From assembly GCF_003149245.1 (NCBI RefSeq), contig NZ_QGDL01000003.1, positions 186,001 through 250,000 of the forward strand: 64,000 nucleotides of DNA. Direction: 5' to 3'. The notes under the pieces were generated by a model. That model had not been told where the DNA came from and did not search any database. It saw only the letters and a list, made by a program, of their open reading frames with translations. Each line of letters starts with the position of its first letter. Position 1 is the stretch's first letter. This stretch comes from Faecalicatena orotica (GTDB lineage: Bacteria > Bacillota > Clostridia > Lachnospirales > Lachnospiraceae). Of this stretch, positions 8,353 to 17,737 are shown piece after piece. Both the position numbers and the translations under genes were made by a program.

Positions 8353-9414
8353 TTAATTTAAAAGTGTCCCTTCCATCCGCACCGGCTGGTGGTCTGTGTA
8401 TTCAAAGTCAGTATTGATATTCTCTACCTGATTAACCTTTATATTATCTGATACGATAAATCCGTCCAGGACATAGACCTGTGAGTCCTCGTAGTTTCCG
8501 CTGTAAGGCCCGTTTAACAGCCTGCATGTGGGTACGTTGTCGGAAACAGCGAAGGAGAACCCGTCAGGGATATCTTCCGTGCCGACAATACCGGGAACCC
8601 AGTTGTCTTTGTTGTGGATCGGGTATTTATCCATGCCCTCGAATGTCTGGTTGAAGTCTCCACCCGCAATGACATAATTACCTTTTTCATATTCGGCTTC
8701 CAGTTTTTCTGCAAGCATCCTGCTCTGTGCAATCTTTCCTTCGCCGCTGTCATAAGCCTCGAGATGGAAATTGATCAGGACGAGTTCTTTGTCTGTGCCT
8801 TCAAGCGGGACCCTCGTCTCAAGCATACAGCGTTTCAGGTTACAGGTCTTGACCGGCCAACTGAAGGACTCCGGAAGTGCGATACGGGATGCATCCGTGA
8901 CTTCCAGACTAGTCATGGTGACAAGGCCGCTTTTTACTTTTCCGATCGGTGGCAGCGGGTACGGAACATAATCACACTTAAAATTGCATGCGAACATTCC
9001 GGTTAACCCGAGTGCATCCTCATAGTATTCCTGCTCGTCAATATGGTAGGAACGTTTGGAATCCCGGTCTACTTCCTGAAGAAAATAAATATCCGCGTCC
9101 TGTTTCTCTAAAATGGACGTGATCCCCTTTAGATTATTTTCTACTAATTCTTTGCTCTCCGGCTGCACTTTTGTACCGCCGTCCATAAAAAAATCTTCAT
9201 CTTTACTTAATCCCGCATAACCGGTATTGTATGTAAGTATTGTAAATGAATCCCCAATATCCAGCGAATCTGTTCCATTTCCCGTTTCAACGGCTTCAAC
9301 CGCCTCCGGACGGTATTCCCGTATCGTCAGATATCCTACTAAAACTGCGAGAATCAGTATGACAGCAATTACAATTCCTCCTGCTATTTTCAATCCTTTT
9401 CTCTTCTTTTTCAT
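8353..9414 (-). CDS. Membrane-anchored endonuclease/exonuclease/phosphatase-family hydrolase
   Basis: 353 residues. A basic N terminus (MKKKRKG) and one hydrophobic helix at about 9-31 act as a membrane anchor or uncleaved signal, so the catalytic domain is outside the cell. EEP-family motifs are present: metal ligand Glu in FLQEVD, GGDFNQ, and the C-terminal Asp-His in YTDHQPV. Members cleave phosphodiesters in DNA, sphingomyelin or inositol phosphates; the substrate cannot be chosen from sequence. The start at 9414 follows GAGAGGCGG; an ATG at 9432 has no ribosome-binding site. Confidence 0.87.
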   Translation of the reverse strand: MKKKRKGLKIAGGIVIAVILILAVLVGYLTIREYRPEAVEAVETGNGTDSLDIGDSFTILTYNTGYAGLSKDEDFFMDGGTKVQPESKELVENNLKGITSILEKQDADIYFLQEVDRDSKRSYHIDEQEYYEDALGLTGMFACNFKCDYVPYPLPPIGKVKSGLVTMTSLEVTDASRIALPESFSWPVKTCNLKRCMLETRVPLEGTDKELVLINFHLEAYDSGEGKIAQSRMLAEKLEAEYEKGNYVIAGGDFNQTFEGMDKYPIHNKDNWVPGIVGTEDIPDGFSFAVSDNVPTCRLLNGPYSGNYEDSQVYVLDGFIVSDNIKVNQVENINTDFEYTDHQPVRMEGTLLN

Positions 9415-9519
9415 AAAACCGCCTCTCTCCATACTTTGTTTAAGGATAAAAATGATGTATATACCTTGAACTTATTTTAACTTAAACTTAACATTTTGTA
9501 TAGTAGGAGGAGAAAACAT

Positions 9520-10587
9520 TCACAGAAACCGTTTTGCTATTCTTAAAAATTCTTCATTCGTCTGGAGAAAATCATACATTGGATTATTTTTCATTTCAGA
9601 CATCAGTCCCGAAAGCAGCTTTTTTTCTGAGTTCTGTTTTTGTGACGCATCGATTCCAGAAATATCAGGTGCTATATCCCGGAACAAAACGGTGCTTTTC
9701 ATATCCCAGGGAGTCCGAATAGCAAAGAGCATTCTTTTTAGGAGAGAGACCGCTCTTTCTTCATCTTTTAGAAGGACTGCCGTGTGAAACTTGAGCACCT
9801 GGCTGCTGTACTCCCATAGTCCGAAGGTTTCGGCAGTCTTTTCCCATGCTTTAGCAGCATATCCGGCCATCTCATGATCATCTTTTTTTACGGCACATTC
9901 GCCCAGATACATCAGAATGATCATGATTTCACTCAGTCTCATTTGCAGCAAATGTTCCAGTATTCTGACCGCGTCATCCATCTTCCCCTCCTTCATATAA
10001 ATCGAGGCTTCCTGCTGCTTCTTGTCTATTCCCAGCCGTTCCGGGACCAGTTCCAGCATTTCATGGGCCTTCTGGTAATCTCCCCGCAATTCATACTTGG
10101 AAGAAAGCATAAATGCAGAAGAAATCCGGATTTTTTCATCTCCGTCTTCCACTGCACGATGATACAGTTCCATGATCTGGTCCGTATACTGGCCTTTTTC
10201 GTCAGCAGGCATTCCCGCCATGATTAGGGCACCGTCCAGCAGGAGGGCCGATTTATGTACCAACGGGGCGCAGCGGGGATATGCCCGCAATTTTTCGTGT
10301 AAAAGTGTAAAACCGGCATCGAGCCCGCTTTCGCTGATGGCCTGTGATAATTCTTTGCAGAAAGATTCGATTTCCTGTTCTGAGAGTTCCTCATGGAAAC
10401 AAAACAAAGTATTCATATCTACCTGCAACAGGCGCGCCAGCGGCGGAAGTAGTGTAACATCCGGATACGACGAACCCTTTTCCCACTTATTTACGGCAGG
10501 GGTGGATACACCCAGATATTCGGCAATTCTCTCCTGGGTCAGCCCCAGTTCCTTCCTTTTTTCACGGATAATTGTATTAATCGGCAT
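9520..10587 (-). CDS. XRE-family regulator with TPR-like C-terminal domain
   Basis: 355 residues. The N-terminal helix-turn-helix (about 1-60: IREKRKELGLTQERIAEYL, then VSTPAVNKWEKG) is of the Cro/CI type. The rest is helical, with repeated motifs like tetratricopeptide repeats (residues about 120-260). Such proteins often bind a peptide or partner protein through the repeats, but the target is unknown. The start at 10587 has GGGAGGA upstream. It stands alone between the hydrolase gene and the Bce-type module. Confidence 0.85.
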   Translation of the reverse strand: MPINTIIREKRKELGLTQERIAEYLGVSTPAVNKWEKGSSYPDVTLLPPLARLLQVDMNTLFCFHEELSEQEIESFCKELSQAISESGLDAGFTLLHEKLRAYPRCAPLVHKSALLLDGALIMAGMPADEKGQYTDQIMELYHRAVEDGDEKIRISSAFMLSSKYELRGDYQKAHEMLELVPERLGIDKKQQEASIYMKEGKMDDAVRILEHLLQMRLSEIMIILMYLGECAVKKDDHEMAGYAAKAWEKTAETFGLWEYSSQVLKFHTAVLLKDEERAVSLLKRMLFAIRTPWDMKSTVLFRDIAPDISGIDASQKQNSEKKLLSGLMSEMKNNPMYDFLQTNEEFLRIAKRFL

Positions 10588-10629
10588 AATTTGTCCTCCC
10601 AAACTTTTTATCTTCTTCCTGACAAAATA

Positions 10630-10659
10630 ATTATATCATTTAAGGAGGCACTTTTACAA
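10630..10659 (-). promoter_or_regulatory. Promoter of the XRE/TPR gene
   Basis: TTGTAA (10654-10659) and TATAAT (10630-10635) on the minus strand, 18 bases apart, about 40 bases upstream of the start codon. Confidence 0.55.
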
Positions 10660-10703
10660 TTTACCACCGGGCAACTAACCGGAGGCAGAATTTAACCTGT
10701 GGT

Positions 10704-11735
10704 TTACTTCGACACACGGGGAAATGTTAATACGAGTTCAAATCCAGTCTTATATTCCGGGTTTGTGCCGACACGGATCTTGAGCCTTTTCGCTAATTCT
10801 CTAACCAGGTAGAGCCCCATGCCGGTTGCTTTTTTCCGCTGCCTGAGATTTCCGCCGGTAAATCCTTTGTCGAAAATGAAGGGAATATCATATTCAGGGA
10901 CTCCGATACCGTTGTCGCGGATATGCAGCATGGTTTCATTCCCAGACGGGGCCCACTCTGTATACAGTTTAAGAGTATTTTTCTCTTTCTCCGGGTCTGC
11001 GTATTTGATGCTGTTGCTGACAGCCTGTCCGATGATGAAAATGAGTCCCTTTCTGTCCGATAAAACCCCGATGTCCTCTGTTTCGTTTTGTATCAGGAAA
11101 CCCGCTTCATCCAACAGGGCCCTGTATTCAGACAGAGCCTCCGTACAACAATCCCTTAAAGATACCTTTTCGAACAGGAAATCCGAATGTACGGCCTTCA
11201 GTCCTGCATAGTACAGGACCTGGTCAATATCTTCCTGCAGCTGGCTTCTTGCATACTCCAGCTTATGGAAAACACCGGTGGACATCTCCTCTTTTCTGTT
11301 ATCGAGTACAAACGTCATTAATGCCAGCGGCGTCTTAACCTCGTGTGCCCATGTTTCCATATAATCTTCATATTCCTGAATATCACTCTTCTGCTTCTTG
11401 TTTTCGCGGTATTCGCTCTGAAGCCTTTTCACCAGAGCCTGTGCAATCGTATAATCTGTTCCGCAAAAAGCGGTCAGAAAGCTTTCATCTTCCGCCAGCT
11501 CCCGGTTTTCCAACAGTTCCATATAGGCTTTTTCCTTTTTTGAATCACTGCTGTAAGCGATCCACAGAGCGATGCTGAACATGAGAAAAGACACAAAGAG
11601 CATGGCACCGAGCAGGATCAGGAATTTGCCCGGACTAAGCAGCCATAAGAAAATTATGAACAGAAAATCGGTACACACAAGCAGTGCCAGCCAGATGCTA
11701 TGGTTATAACAGTAATGAAGCAGTTTCTTCAGCAT
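10704..11735 (-). CDS. Bce-type intramembrane-sensing histidine kinase
   Basis: 343 residues. Two closely spaced membrane helices (about 12-30 and 36-58) with almost no outer loop are typical of BceS-like kinases, which sense through their ABC transporter and not directly. The phosphoacceptor is in ETWAHEVKTPL; ATP-binding motifs are GQAVSNSIKYA, RDNGIGV and GMGLYLVREL. The start is ATG 11735 with AGGAGG upstream, overlapping the response regulator gene by 32 bases. It is the last gene of the ATPase-permease-regulator-kinase operon. Confidence 0.93.
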   Translation of the reverse strand: MLKKLLHYCYNHSIWLALLVCTDFLFIIFLWLLSPGKFLILLGAMLFVSFLMFSIALWIAYSSDSKKEKAYMELLENRELAEDESFLTAFCGTDYTIAQALVKRLQSEYRENKKQKSDIQEYEDYMETWAHEVKTPLALMTFVLDNRKEEMSTGVFHKLEYARSQLQEDIDQVLYYAGLKAVHSDFLFEKVSLRDCCTEALSEYRALLDEAGFLIQNETEDIGVLSDRKGLIFIIGQAVSNSIKYADPEKEKNTLKLYTEWAPSGNETMLHIRDNGIGVPEYDIPFIFDKGFTGGNLRQRKKATGMGLYLVRELAKRLKIRVGTNPEYKTGFELVLTFPRVSK

Positions 11736-12414
11736 GCGGATCCTCCTGTTTTTGCTCAATAAAATATCCAGTGCCGCGCACAGTAACGATTCTATAGTTC
11801 AGCGCCAGCCGTTCCAGCGTCTTTTTCAACCGGGTCATGTTGACCTGAAGTGCATTTTCATCTACATATTCGGAAGTTCCCCAAAGCGTCTGAAAAAGCT
11901 CCTCCTTCGAAACAATTCTGCCCAATGGGGATAACAGCTGTTCCACGATCTTTCCCTGGTTCTCAGGGAGTACATAGGATGTCTGATTTGTATATATCGT
12001 ATAAGTATTTAAATCCAACCGGATTCCGGGCACTTCCAGAAAGTGCTCTTTGTCCTTGTATCTTCTGAGCAGATTGGCAATCCTCGCCAGCAGGCGGTCC
12101 CTGTGGCAGGGCTTTGGCAGATATTCATCCGCCCCAAGCCCCAGGGCATGCAGTTCGTCCTTCATATTGTCCCTGCTTGTCAGAACGAGTACCGGTACCA
12201 GACTTTTCCGGCGGATGAATCTGCATACCTCGAATCCGGTCTGCCCCGGCAGATTGATATCCAGCAGCACAAGGTCCGGATTGTTTGCAAGTATTTCCGA
12301 AGCCGTATCCGAAAAATGGTTCAGGCTTACCGTTTCATAGCCGGCCCCGGAGAGAAGATACTCCAGTTCTTCCCTCATAAATTCCTCGTCTTCTGCTATT
12401 ACAATCCTGCTCAT
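11704..12414 (-). CDS. Bce-type response regulator (OmpR family)
   Basis: 236 residues: receiver domain with Asp in LVLLDINLPG and Lys in LPKPCH, then a winged-helix domain (PENQGKIVEQLLS, ENALQVNMTRLKKTL, TVRGTGYFI). It is the partner of the adjacent intramembrane kinase. BceR-type regulators bind inverted repeats upstream of their transporter operon, and such a palindrome lies at 15362-15378. It is 9 bases downstream of the permease gene. Confidence 0.94.
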   Translation of the reverse strand: MSRIVIAEDEEFMREELEYLLSGAGYETVSLNHFSDTASEILANNPDLVLLDINLPGQTGFEVCRFIRRKSLVPVLVLTSRDNMKDELHALGLGADEYLPKPCHRDRLLARIANLLRRYKDKEHFLEVPGIRLDLNTYTIYTNQTSYVLPENQGKIVEQLLSPLGRIVSKEELFQTLWGTSEYVDENALQVNMTRLKKTLERLALNYRIVTVRGTGYFIEQKQEDPHAEETASLLL

Positions 12415-12423
12415 ATAAATCTC

Positions 12424-14496
12424 CTACTCTTCCCTCTTATTCTCAATCATACCAAGAAGCTGCCTGCGGCTTAATCTCGTTACGGCAGCAATATAAATAA
12501 ATTCTACCACAACAAGCAGGATTATCATAGCACAACCCAGCTTTAAAAGCATGGGCACCTCCGTTTTCATTTCCATTGAAATAAAGCCTGCAAACAGCGC
12601 CTGTATACCGAAGAAACTGCTGACTGCCGCGGTCAGGACGGGCAGGCCGAAATACCATTTGATCTGTTTGTCTGCGCTTTTGCATAATGCCTTGTACGAA
12701 CTCCCGAGGCGGATCAGGACATGGTAACGCCTGCCTGTTTTCCGCTGGTGCATCAGGAATTGTACTCCCATGACAGTATTGGCTATGATCAGGAAAATGA
12801 CGGCAAGGTAGATCGTAATATATCCCAATGCGATGAAATAGAACAACTGCCTGCCCATATTCTGCAGATAGCTTTCATATTCAAGGGAAGTCTGATTCAA
12901 TCTTTCATTAATACCCATCATGGCCTGCATCAGCCCCTCTTTCTGAACAAGGTTCTCTTTTAAAACCGCATTCCAGTAAGAATCGGAATTTCTGGTCACA
13001 AGGCGGTCATATACGCTGTCCGGGATAATGACTCCGAGGGCAAGCGTAATGGAGCGGTCCACAACTAAATTTGTCTGGTATACCTGATCCTTCAATTCGA
13101 AAGGGACACCATTGAGCTCTATAACAGGATTTTGGGAGAGTACCTCATTTAAAAGGTCCAGCCGTTCTCCGAAATAAAAGTCCTGGTCACTGTACAGCGC
13201 GGCCTGATTCCCGGAAAGCTCAATAGGGGCTTTCCCGTCAGTCTCAAGGATCTGGTTGTATCCGGACAGGGAAATAAAATAAGGCGTTGTAAAATATTCA
13301 AGGCTCTCTGACAGGCTTTGCACGTTTTCTGAATTTCCAAGTGAATTTACTGCACGGCGAAAACCTTCTCCGGAGAATGCGTTTTCATCATCAGGCATCC
13401 CCGTCTTTACTTCGAACAGTTGCGAAAATTCCGCATCTAATCCTGTGTTTTTCAAAATCTCTTTGACGGATGGTTCTTCGTCTGCTGTCTCCTTGTCAGG
13501 AACGCTTTGGCTGTAATCTATGAATGTGTAATCTATATGGTGTGCCTCACTGCCGGATGCTTCGAGGCTTACAGACATGCCATAGCCAAAACAGCAAAGT
13601 GCGGCCAGAATGAGCAGGGAGGACACTGCCAGGGAGGCCGGGCGCAGAAAAACATTTTCCTGCAGCTGGCGGAATGTAAATGTCGACAGCCCCCTGTTTG
13701 TTTTCTTTAATCTGAAAGTCAGTTCCAGAAGAAGCCCTGCTCCATGAAACCAAAGGAAGGTCCCTGCAATTCCCAGTACAACTGTCATCCCAAACCTGAG
13801 AGGCGACTCCCATGCGTTTCCACGGATCGCCGTATAGTAAGCCACTGCCAGAGAGAGGATTCCGGCAATGACCTGTACATACCCGATTCCGCGTCTCTTC
13901 CTCTTCTGTTTTTTCTCCTGTGTATCTGACAGCAGGCTGATGACTTCTTTTTTGACGACAGAACCGCTAAATAGCAGCATTGCAAAAAATTTGATGGTAA
14001 AGAATCCGATAAAGGTCCATAAGACCGCCTTCCATGACAATGTAAAGCGATGCCCTATGATTCCCAGTCCAACCACTTTCGCAGTAATCAGGCTGATCAT
14101 TTCTGAAAGAAATATGGCAATCGGGATACCAATCAGCAGCGAAAAGATGCTGTTGAAGATATCTTCCGCCATCATCATGGCAAAGAGCTTTGAGCGCCGC
14201 ATCCCCATCATCAGATACATTCCCAGCTCATGGCTTCTTCTTTCGATCTGGTACTTTCCTGCAAAATAAACGAGAAAGAACAGTAAGAAGAGCGAAACAC
14301 CGTAGAGTACCGGAAGAAGCCGGTAGATCTTATTTACCGCATCGCTTTCCATCCGGAGCAGAAATTTCATGACATCCTGGTTTTCAAGAGACAGGATAAT
14401 GTAAAATGCAATGATAGAAACAATCAGTGAGAGGAAGAATAAACCGTTTTCTTTCCGGCTCCTCCTGCCGTTTTTCAGGACAAGTTTAAAGAACAT
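12424..14496 (-). CDS. Bce-type FtsX-domain ABC permease
   Basis: 690 residues with the BceB plan: one N-terminal helix (about 20-40), a first group of helices with an FtsX domain (about 50-330), a large outer domain of about 200 residues (about 315-540), then three C-terminal helices with a second FtsX domain. The outer domain recognises peptide antibiotics that bind lipid II-cycle intermediates in known members. Start 14496 has GGAGGGGG upstream and overlaps the ATPase gene by 11 bases. With the ATPase it forms both a resistance pump and the sensor for the kinase. Confidence 0.93.
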   Translation of the reverse strand: MFFKLVLKNGRRSRKENGLFFLSLIVSIIAFYIILSLENQDVMKFLLRMESDAVNKIYRLLPVLYGVSLFLLFFLVYFAGKYQIERRSHELGMYLMMGMRRSKLFAMMMAEDIFNSIFSLLIGIPIAIFLSEMISLITAKVVGLGIIGHRFTLSWKAVLWTFIGFFTIKFFAMLLFSGSVVKKEVISLLSDTQEKKQKRKRRGIGYVQVIAGILSLAVAYYTAIRGNAWESPLRFGMTVVLGIAGTFLWFHGAGLLLELTFRLKKTNRGLSTFTFRQLQENVFLRPASLAVSSLLILAALCCFGYGMSVSLEASGSEAHHIDYTFIDYSQSVPDKETADEEPSVKEILKNTGLDAEFSQLFEVKTGMPDDENAFSGEGFRRAVNSLGNSENVQSLSESLEYFTTPYFISLSGYNQILETDGKAPIELSGNQAALYSDQDFYFGERLDLLNEVLSQNPVIELNGVPFELKDQVYQTNLVVDRSITLALGVIIPDSVYDRLVTRNSDSYWNAVLKENLVQKEGLMQAMMGINERLNQTSLEYESYLQNMGRQLFYFIALGYITIYLAVIFLIIANTVMGVQFLMHQRKTGRRYHVLIRLGSSYKALCKSADKQIKWYFGLPVLTAAVSSFFGIQALFAGFISMEMKTEVPMLLKLGCAMIILLVVVEFIYIAAVTRLSRRQLLGMIENKREE

Positions 14497-15262
14497 TTGC
14501 GCTTCCCCCTCCCAGCTGAGCCATGACACTTAGAATGCGCTCGTAAAAATCCTGCTGTGTCTCCTTTGGATATTTTCTCCTTAATTCATGGAAAATCCTT
14601 CCATCCTGAATGAAAAGGATACGCGAGCAATAGCTTGCCGCATTGCAGTCATGCGTAACCATAAGGATGGTTGAGCCATCCTGCTGGTTCAGTAAAGACA
14701 GTTTTTCCATCAGCGATCTGGCATTCTTAGAATCCAGAGAACCCGTCGGTTCATCCGCAAGAAGCATGTCCGGATTCAGAATCATTGCTCTGGCCGCTGC
14801 GATACGCTGTTTCTCTCCCCCTGACATCTGTGACGGGAATTTGTCCAGAATGTCCTCAATCTCCAGATATTCCGCCAGTTGTGCCAGACGGGCCGCCCCC
14901 TCTTTTTCCGGCACATTCTGGATTGCAGGCGGAAGCATAATATTTTCCCGGCCGGTAAGATTATCGAGCAATTCAAAATTCTGAAACAGGTAACCGATAC
15001 GCTTTCCCCGGTATTCCGCGAGTCTCTTCCCCTTATAGGCACTGATGTCCTCCCCGTTTAAAAGGATTTCGCCTTCTGTCGGGTGCACCGCGGTCGCAAT
15101 ACAGTTCAAAAGAGTCGTCTTTCCAGAGCCGCTGCTTCCCATGATCCCTAGAAACTCACGGTCCAACACCTGAAATGTAATTCCGTTTAACGCTTTTGTC
15201 ACGTTACCATTCTTTCCATAGTTTTTCTTTAGTGATTGGATGTCCAGTAATTTTTCCTTCAT
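14486..15262 (-). CDS. Bce-type ABC transporter ATPase
   Basis: 258 residues of the MacB/LolD/BceA type: Walker A GSSGSGKTT, Q-loop YLFQNFELL, signature MSGGEKQR, Walker B MLLADEPTGSLDS and switch His in VTHD. It powers the adjacent FtsX permease. It is the first gene of the four-gene module and lies behind a promoter with two palindromes (15333-15378). The order ATPase-permease-regulator-kinase differs from the Bacillus order, where the regulatory genes come first. Confidence 0.94.
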   Translation of the reverse strand: MKEKLLDIQSLKKNYGKNGNVTKALNGITFQVLDREFLGIMGSSGSGKTTLLNCIATAVHPTEGEILLNGEDISAYKGKRLAEYRGKRIGYLFQNFELLDNLTGRENIMLPPAIQNVPEKEGAARLAQLAEYLEIEDILDKFPSQMSGGEKQRIAAARAMILNPDMLLADEPTGSLDSKNARSLMEKLSLLNQQDGSTILMVTHDCNAASYCSRILFIQDGRIFHELRRKYPKETQQDFYERILSVMAQLGGGSANVL

Positions 15263-15332
15263 TTAAATCCTTTCCCCTTTCTACTCTATCTGTCAGTCTG
15301 CTGACTGTTTCATTTGGTGGATCTCTATTCAT

Positions 15333-15378
15333 AGTATACAGGATTCCTGTGCAGGAAAACACTTACAGTCTTTGTAAG
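15333..15378 (-). promoter_or_regulatory. Promoter and putative operators of the Bce-type operon
   Basis: On the minus strand a TATACT -10 box (15333-15338) is preceded by the perfect palindrome TTCCTGTGCAGGAA (15344-15357) and then by CTTACA-N5-TGTAAG (15362-15378). The second resembles the TnACA-N4-TGTAA box I recall for BceR-like regulators, with one extra base in the spacer. It sits just upstream of the -35 position, suitable for activation. Confidence 0.5.
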
Positions 15379-15458
15379 GATTCAGGAAAAATACTATTGA
15401 AGGTACTGTGTGTGTCCAAAGAAAGGAATAGTCATGTGAACAATTACCTGCCGTACAA

Positions 15459-15494
15459 AAAGCGGAACAAGGTTTTCTGACCCTGTTCCGCTTT
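15459..15494 (-). terminator. Terminator of the CAP-domain gene
   Basis: AAAGCGGAACAAGG pairs with CCCTGTTCCGCTTT with one mismatch. On the minus strand the stem ends in a TTTTT run. The rest of the interval 15263-15559 holds only this and the Bce-type promoter. Confidence 0.85.
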
Positions 15495-15559
15495 GATCGA
15501 GATACTGTCACAGTGTGAGCCTGCCGGACAAACCTGCAACAGAACTTTTCAAACACACT

Positions 15560-16465
15560 CTAGTATGTAAACAACTGTGTCCAGTAATTGCGCCCGGCTG
15601 CATTCTGGTAATACCCAACACCAATTTTCGTGAATTTGGGATTCAGGATATTCGCCCTGTGCCCGTCACTGTTCATCCAGCCTGTCATAACTTCCTGGGG
15701 AGTGCGCTGTCCCCATGCGATGTTCTCACCGGAGCCCTGAAAGCTGACCCCCTGTTCTGTGAGTGCTGTGCTGAAAGAACTCCCGTCTGGCCTTGTGTGC
15801 GAAAAGGATGTTTCTGTCTCTTTTGCCCTCACAAGTGCCGCCGCCTCGATTTTGCTGTCAATCGCAAGAGGGGTTAGGCCTGCTTTTACTCTTTCGGCAT
15901 TTACTAAATCTGCTACCTGCTGTATGAAAGTACGGTCCTGTGAATCTGTTTCCGGCTGGCTGTCATCCCCCTCCGGATGATTGATATCTCCGCCGGGTTT
16001 GTCGGCGTCTTCTCCCGGCCCGTCTATATCCTGATCCGGCTGGCCTGTTCCGCCGCCCGGCACTTCATTATCCGTTCCCGGATGATCCGTATCCGGAAGA
16101 TTCATGTCAGGGGTATCTGTCCCCGGCCGGTCAGTATCGGGCAGATTGTTATCTGGAAGATTACTGTCCGGAACGTCCGGCTGATCTGCATCCGGAGTAT
16201 CCGTGTCCGGTAAATCCGGTGTACTTTCACCCGGAGGAGCAAAATCCGGCGGGCATACCTGCCAGTAGATCCCCCCTATGTTACCGCCCAGACCGTTTAG
16301 CTTGTCTTTCAGGCTGTTCAGGTCATCTCCCTGGATGATGGTTACCCCGTAGCCCGGTGCCACTTTCTGACTGCCTGTGCCTGTATCTGCTGCCTGCGCC
16401 GGGAGAACGGTACTTCCCGCAACCCCGATTGCTGTTGTAATTGCTAAAATTGATAGCCTTCTCAT
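15560..16465 (-). CDS. Secreted CAP/SCP-domain protein
   Basis: 301 residues. A cleavable signal peptide is likely at 1-25 (basic start, hydrophobic core, PAQA-A). A low-complexity linker at about 75-175, built from units such as LPDTDxPGTD, joins it to a C-terminal CAP domain of about 125 residues with the family marks: His in FSHTRPDG, GENIAWG, and DGHRANILNP. There is no LPXTG or membrane anchor, so it is probably released or held loosely in the wall. Homologues in Clostridia (YkwD-like) are linked to sporulation and cell-wall functions, but the activity is not established. A ribosome-binding site CAGGAGG precedes the ATG. Confidence 0.92.
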   Translation of the reverse strand: MRRLSILAITTAIGVAGSTVLPAQAADTGTGSQKVAPGYGVTIIQGDDLNSLKDKLNGLGGNIGGIYWQVCPPDFAPPGESTPDLPDTDTPDADQPDVPDSNLPDNNLPDTDRPGTDTPDMNLPDTDHPGTDNEVPGGGTGQPDQDIDGPGEDADKPGGDINHPEGDDSQPETDSQDRTFIQQVADLVNAERVKAGLTPLAIDSKIEAAALVRAKETETSFSHTRPDGSSFSTALTEQGVSFQGSGENIAWGQRTPQEVMTGWMNSDGHRANILNPKFTKIGVGYYQNAAGRNYWTQLFTY

Positions 16466-16484
16466 ATGAACCTCCTGTTGTTTT

Positions 16485-16517
16485 GTTATTATGTAAGTAT
16501 TACGTAGATATTACATA
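16485..16517 (-). promoter_or_regulatory. Three tandem 11-bp repeats before the CAP gene
   Basis: On the minus strand TATGTAATATC, TACGTAATACT and TACATAATAAC follow one another without gaps, 20-52 bases upstream of the ATG. The 11-bp period is one helical turn, as in sites for OmpR-family regulators. The whole also forms an imperfect palindrome (ATTATGTAA and TTACATAAT ends, 16488-16519). Confidence 0.55.
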
Positions 16518-16590
16518 ATTGTTACAAACAGGATAATAACATGCAATGTGAAAAAATGATACAAGCAATAACTGGTACAGATTCCTGATA

Positions 16591-17646
16591 TTACATATTT
16601 GACCTGACGGCCCACCTCATCTTTGTGGAACGGGCCCTGCTGTTTCTTGCACACTCCTCGGCGGATGGGCGGATGACATCCTTTGCAATCTCGCTGTAGA
16701 GGCCCTCTCTCTGATACTGTTTGAATGACTTCTTCACAAGCCGGTCTTCCCCGGAATGGAAAGTCAGAATGGCTGCGCGGCCCCCGGGTGCAAGGATGTG
16801 GGGCAGCTTATCCAGAAACTCATAGAGAACTTCGAATTCACTGTTCACATCGATGCGGAGTGCCTGAAAAGTCCTCTGGCAGGATTTTTTGACTGCTTCC
16901 TTTTTTTCGGCTGCGGGCAGAAAATCAAGTGTCTGTGCGATAATATCCCGCAAATCCTTTGTGGCGGCAATCTCCCTGCCCTTTTGTATCTCAGTCACAA
17001 CCGCTTCGGCAATCAGGGCAGCATAAGGTTCATCCGCATTTTCCGTCAGCATCCCTTCAAGCTCCTGTACATCAATTGTACGCAGACGTTCTGCCGCGGT
17101 AATTCCCTTTTCCGGGTTCATCCGGAGGTCAAGAGGACCGTCCGTCTTATAGGAGAATCCTCTTTCGGGATTATCGATCTGCATAGAGGATACACCCAGA
17201 TCAGCCAGCACAAAATCAAATAAACCGGCCTCACTGGCAATCTGGTCCACATTCGCAAAATTCAGAAGCTTTACTGTAAGGATGTCCGGGCCATATCCCA
17301 GATTTTCCAGACGTTCCTTCGTTTTGGCTGATTCGATCGGATCGACGTCCAGCGCATAAATGTGTCCTTCATGCTCCAGACACTTCAGCATCTCCAGTGT
17401 ATGTCCGCCGTAACCTAGCGTGGCATCCAGCCCCCGCTGCCCCTGTTTAATCTCCAGAAAGTCAAGGATTTCCCTGACGCAGATGGAAATATGCATTCCG
17501 GCAGGGGTACTTCCTTTCTGGATAACCTTTTCAATCGTGTCTGCATATTTTTCAGGCTGCAGTTCTTTGTATTTTTCCTTATAATTTCTCGGATGCGTAC
17601 CCTTGTACCGGGGACGCCTTTTATGTTTCTGTTCCTGATTGTCCAT
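16591..17646 (-). CDS. rsmH: 16S rRNA (cytosine1402-N4)-methyltransferase, RsmH family
   Basis: 351 residues. SAM-binding motif DATLGYGGHTLEML and acidic LDVDP follow; later motifs DLGVSSMQID, ERGFSYKTDGPLDLRM, CQRTFQALRIDVNSE and LTFHSGEDRLVK are those of RsmH, which methylates C1402 in the ribosomal decoding centre. A basic N-terminal extension of about 50 residues (HKRRPRYKG) is not part of the core domain. It does not lie in a cell-wall gene cluster beside mraZ and ftsI, the usual place; here it sits beside another rRNA methylase, rlmH. It may be a second paralogue. Start 17646 has AGGAAAGGA upstream. Confidence 0.9.
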   Translation of the reverse strand: MDNQEQKHKRRPRYKGTHPRNYKEKYKELQPEKYADTIEKVIQKGSTPAGMHISICVREILDFLEIKQGQRGLDATLGYGGHTLEMLKCLEHEGHIYALDVDPIESAKTKERLENLGYGPDILTVKLLNFANVDQIASEAGLFDFVLADLGVSSMQIDNPERGFSYKTDGPLDLRMNPEKGITAAERLRTIDVQELEGMLTENADEPYAALIAEAVVTEIQKGREIAATKDLRDIIAQTLDFLPAAEKKEAVKKSCQRTFQALRIDVNSEFEVLYEFLDKLPHILAPGGRAAILTFHSGEDRLVKKSFKQYQREGLYSEIAKDVIRPSAEECARNSRARSTKMRWAVRSNM

Positions 17647-17737
17647 GATATTCCTTTCCTGAGAGCAAAGTACGGTTTTACTCAAAGCCGCCCCTGTTAT
17701 ATGCGCGTGTGATTACATAAGAAGGTTAAAACCTCCA

